From: Eucommia ulmoides
Taxonomy: Eukaryota > Streptophyta > Magnoliopsida > Garryales > Eucommiaceae
Direction of reading: 5' to 3'
Assembly: GCA_016647705.1 (NCBI GenBank)
Contig: CM028328.1
Coordinates: 6,287,311-6,351,310 of the forward strand
Length of the DNA: 64,000 bases
Part shown: positions 61,133-64,000 of the stretch, piece by piece
Numbering within the stretch: the first letter of the stretch is position 1
How the letters are laid out: each line of letters opens with the position of its first letter
Notes under the pieces: generated by a model
What the model saw: only the letters and a program-made list of their open reading frames with translations
Told to the model about the DNA's origin: nothing
Database searches by the model: none
Translations under genes and position numbers: made by a program

Positions 61133-63720
61133 AGAGTCCCTAAGGCATATTATTGAAAAAATAAAAAAAGATTACATCCTGAGATGAGGAAGTTCTTGTC
61201 GATCCTCCCGTAAGAGCAAACAAATGGAAGGAGGTAAAAAACTCTCGGAATGATAGAAAACAACACTACTAGAAGTAGTAACATTGACTAGACAATCCGC
61301 CACAAAATTACATTCACGATAGACGTGGGAAATGGAAATATGAAAAGATAAGAGTTAAAATATAATGGTATGCTAAAGAACCGACACCGACCAAATAGGT
61401 CAATCTTTTTTTATACCGTGCACAAGCGTCGGCGAATCACTTTCCACATGAAGCAGATAGAAACCCAAAAGGAGAGCCCTCTAAATACCAATGAATAAAC
61501 CGTGTAACTCAGCGAGAAAACTTGATTGGACCGAAAGAGGAGAAGTGAATGCAAAAATCATCTTACCTCTAAAATCTGGAATAACCCTCCGCAAGAAGCA
61601 TGTAAAGTGGATCTTATAAAAGCTTCATCTACATTAAGCTTGAAGTAATCCTTTGGATGACGTTTCCAAACACAAGGGATTGATCGGACGACGAATGTGG
61701 ATAGCTCTCAAAGGACATCCCAACAACGAAAAAGAATGGATCCCAAAAGCAAAAGACTAACTCTTTGCCGAAACCCGAAGATTAAAAGTAGAGAGCCAAG
61801 ATTGCACTTTAAACACAACCCAAACATGTGACATAGCCACCTTGTCATGAATAGCTCTATTTCGACTCAACCAAATTTTCCAACAGTTTAAGGATGGGAC
61901 CAACACTCCCAAATTATGGAACTGAGAGTTACTTCTCAACCTAGTCCACCAAAGAATGAGCCTATGTAACAGAGGTTGATCCAAACAAGAAATATTAAAA
62001 AAAAAAAAAAAAAGGCACTGAAAGTTTACCAAATTTTAATCGCCATTTTGCTCTCCACAAAAAAATGATGCAGAGTTTCTTGTTTCCGAATTGCACAGCA
62101 ACGATAGCTTGAAGCAAGATTGATACCCATTTGCATTAATACCAAGTCCACCGCCCCACGTTCCTGCATAAGCTTCTATAAGAATATTTTGATTTTCAAA
62201 GGAAGCTTGTGACCCCATAACCTCGAAAGAAGAAAACCCAAAGAACCCCCAACATGATCGTCCCCAGCTATTGCACACCACGCCAAATTAATGGAGAACT
62301 TACCGTTTTTGTTTGAAAGCCAGACAAGACGATCTGATTCGGACGAACACGTCAGTAAAGAATTGCGCAAGAAAACTTGCAACTCCGGCTCTAAATCAGA
62401 CAACAACTCATCTTCACCCTGCATATAATCATGAACAGAAAAAGGACAGTCAATTTGAAAAAGGTCAATTGCAAGGATTCCAAGACCCCAATCATTGTGC
62501 CAAAAACTCGTCGACGATCCGTCACCGATATTCCATCTGGACATAGTAAGAAAAGATTCCTTAACTGCTATCATGTCCTTCCATATTTTTGAACTACCCA
62601 GATAATCTTTCCAAAGAGAAATAGAGAAGACCTTTAGTATATTTAGAACACATAAAATGATACCACAATGAATTGCCATTCACCAGGGACAAAATATGTT
62701 TTAAAGAGAAAGCAAGTTTCATATCTCAGAGTTTTCGTTAACCCAGACCCCCCCCTTAACATCTTGACATAATTTCTCCCATGAGATCCAATGTTTTCGG
62801 TTACCATGATCATGCTGCCCCCAGAAGAAATTAGCAAATCGTCTTTCCAACTCATCAAGAACTCTATTATGAACGCAAGTCGAAGCTAACAAATGAAGAG
62901 GAAAGGAAGATAGCACATGCTTCAGGAGGATAAGTTTACCCCGCTCAATAAAAGCTTCAATTTCCATCACTCGATTTTATTAGAAACCTTATTAATTAAA
63001 GTACCGAAATCCCTCACTTTAAGATGACTATATGATAAAGGCAAGCCAAGATAGACGCAAGGCAAAGAACCTTGAAGAAAACCCATGATATTACGAATAG
63101 CAGTCCTTCTCGCAACAGGGTAGTTTGCATGTAGAAAGAAATTACTTTTGTGTGAGCTAATTAATTGACCCGACGCAGTTTGATAGTCTTCTAAAACCCG
63201 CATAAGATTTCTCAAACTACTCGACCCACCATTACAGAATATGAGAGTATCATCGGCAAACATTAGGTGAGAAATTAACAGGCAGTCTTTTCTCGTCACA
63301 AAAGGATGAATGTGACCAACCTCCATAGCTTAATTTGAATATACCCCTACTAAGAACTGCTTAAGCAAGAATAAATAGCAGAGGGGATATCGGATCCCCT
63401 TCTCTGAGGCCTCTAGACGCTTGAAACCAACCCTTATACACCCCTTGGAAAGCAATCGAAAAGGAGGAAAATTGGAAACAACTACTCACCGCTTTGATAA
63501 ACGCCGAGCAGAAACCAAATTTCCTAAGAACCTCCACTAAAAAGGACCAATCTAACCGGTCATACTCTTTCATCATGTCGTGTTTGATCATCACATTACG
63601 ACCTCAAACATCTTTTCCGAGATCCTTGATTAGCTCCTGAGGCAACCCAATTGCTTCCAAAATAGAACGACCTTTTACAAAATTATCCTTGATTAATGTA
63701 CAATTTGACCTTTTGAGAGT
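61081..63720 (-). mobile_element. LINE (L1-type), minus strand, 5'-truncated, RT and RNase H
   Basis: The T run at 61081-61102 followed by an A run is the element's 3' tail. Reading right to left: FVKGRSILEAIGLPQELIKD, the RT palm (KHDMMKEYDRLDWSFL, SRGLREGDPISPLLF), the catalytic FADD block (HLMFADDTLIFCNGG near 63260), VYLGLPLSYSHLK, KHVLSSFPLHLLAS, RRFANFFWGQ and ISWEKLCQDVKGG, then SSTSFWHNDWG, the zinc-binding end, and an RNase H with ESDSPTLVHGI and HVYRECNFVADCLVN (61750-61200). Five or more frameshifts. Endonuclease and ORF1 are missing. Confidence 0.9.
62967..63326 (-). pseudogene. LINE reverse transcriptase, catalytic FADD part
   Basis: 119 open codons holding LMFADDTLIF, where the two aspartates bind the catalytic metal. 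It continues LRNLMRVLEDYQTASGQLIS, FFLHANYP and CVYLGLPLS. The preceding palm motifs lie at 63594-63361 in another frame. Confidence 0.9.
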
Positions 63721-64000
63721 ATCCTTGATTGTTGTTCTTACTCCCAAAATTTTGGGATTAATGTACAAATATGTGTCTGGTAGACATGTATTTGTTCCCA
63801 AATATTCTCCAAATTTTGAGAATAATTCTAAAATCCTTAAGCATTTGAGAAACAAAAATAAAAATAAAAATAAAAATCATGATTTTTATTCATTTCCACA
63901 AAACTATACCCAATTTATTTTGTAGGGGTGAATATTGAGAACAACCTCCCACGCCGGTCACTGTCGAGACACAATCACCACTGTACATCTTCATCTTCTT
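63721..64000. other. Right edge, unassigned
   Basis: AT-rich with an AAATAAA-type run near 63850. A GC-richer end (CACGCCGGTCACTGTCGAG) begins at about 63950 and continues out of the window. Confidence 0.5.

Overview
The window is nuclear DNA of a flowering plant, most likely a eudicot. It is AT-rich, its genes carry introns with GT..AG borders, and it is packed with Ty1/copia and Ty3/gypsy LTR retrotransposons, L1-type LINEs with a plant-style RNase H domain, and AT/CT microsatellites. No species can be named from the sequence alone.

The host genes are two glutamate receptor-like (GLR) ion-channel paralogs arranged head to head. The minus-strand copy (start codon at 4004, exons at 3743-4004, 1783-3035 and 273-588) is intact as far as it is visible and runs off the left edge. 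The plus-strand copy (33449 to about 60813) has the same exon borders, phases and exon lengths. It carries a one-base deletion in exon 1, a nonsense codon in exon 2, a one-base deletion in exon 3 and a nonsense codon in exon 5, so it is read here as a pseudogene. The two share a TATA box and 5' leader. Their start codons are 29.4 kb apart, and that gap is almost all repeats.

The intergenic block (4.1-33.2 kb) holds, in order: AT-rich spacer with microsatellites; a 3' fragment of a LINE (9.2-11.0 kb); a 765-bp almost wholly palindromic MITE with a probable 9-bp target duplication (11712-12476); a complete non-coding LTR element with 5-bp target duplication (12546-17861); gypsy integrase and gag relics; and a long-LTR copia element (22185 to the 100-N gap at 33204) whose reverse transcriptase is split by a 2.6-kb solo LTR with a perfect GTACG duplication.

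Intron 1 of the second GLR has grown to 17.5 kb, against 707 bp in the intact paralog, by nesting. A gypsy element (33.9-49.1 kb) holds a minus-strand copia element C, which holds a complete minus-strand copia element B (38115-47529). B belongs to the same family as the intergenic long-LTR element. The rest of intron 1 contains a ~272-bp tandem repeat and an array of near-perfect hairpins at a 74-75 bp period. Intron 3 contains a LINE-like element encoding an RRM protein and a gypsy gag relic. Downstream of the GLR lies a minus-strand, 5'-truncated LINE (61.1-63.7 kb).

I found no clearly novel protein system. The most interesting material is the divergent intact/dead receptor pair, the datable nest of insertions, the palindromic LTR motifs, the foldback MITE and the intronic hairpin array.
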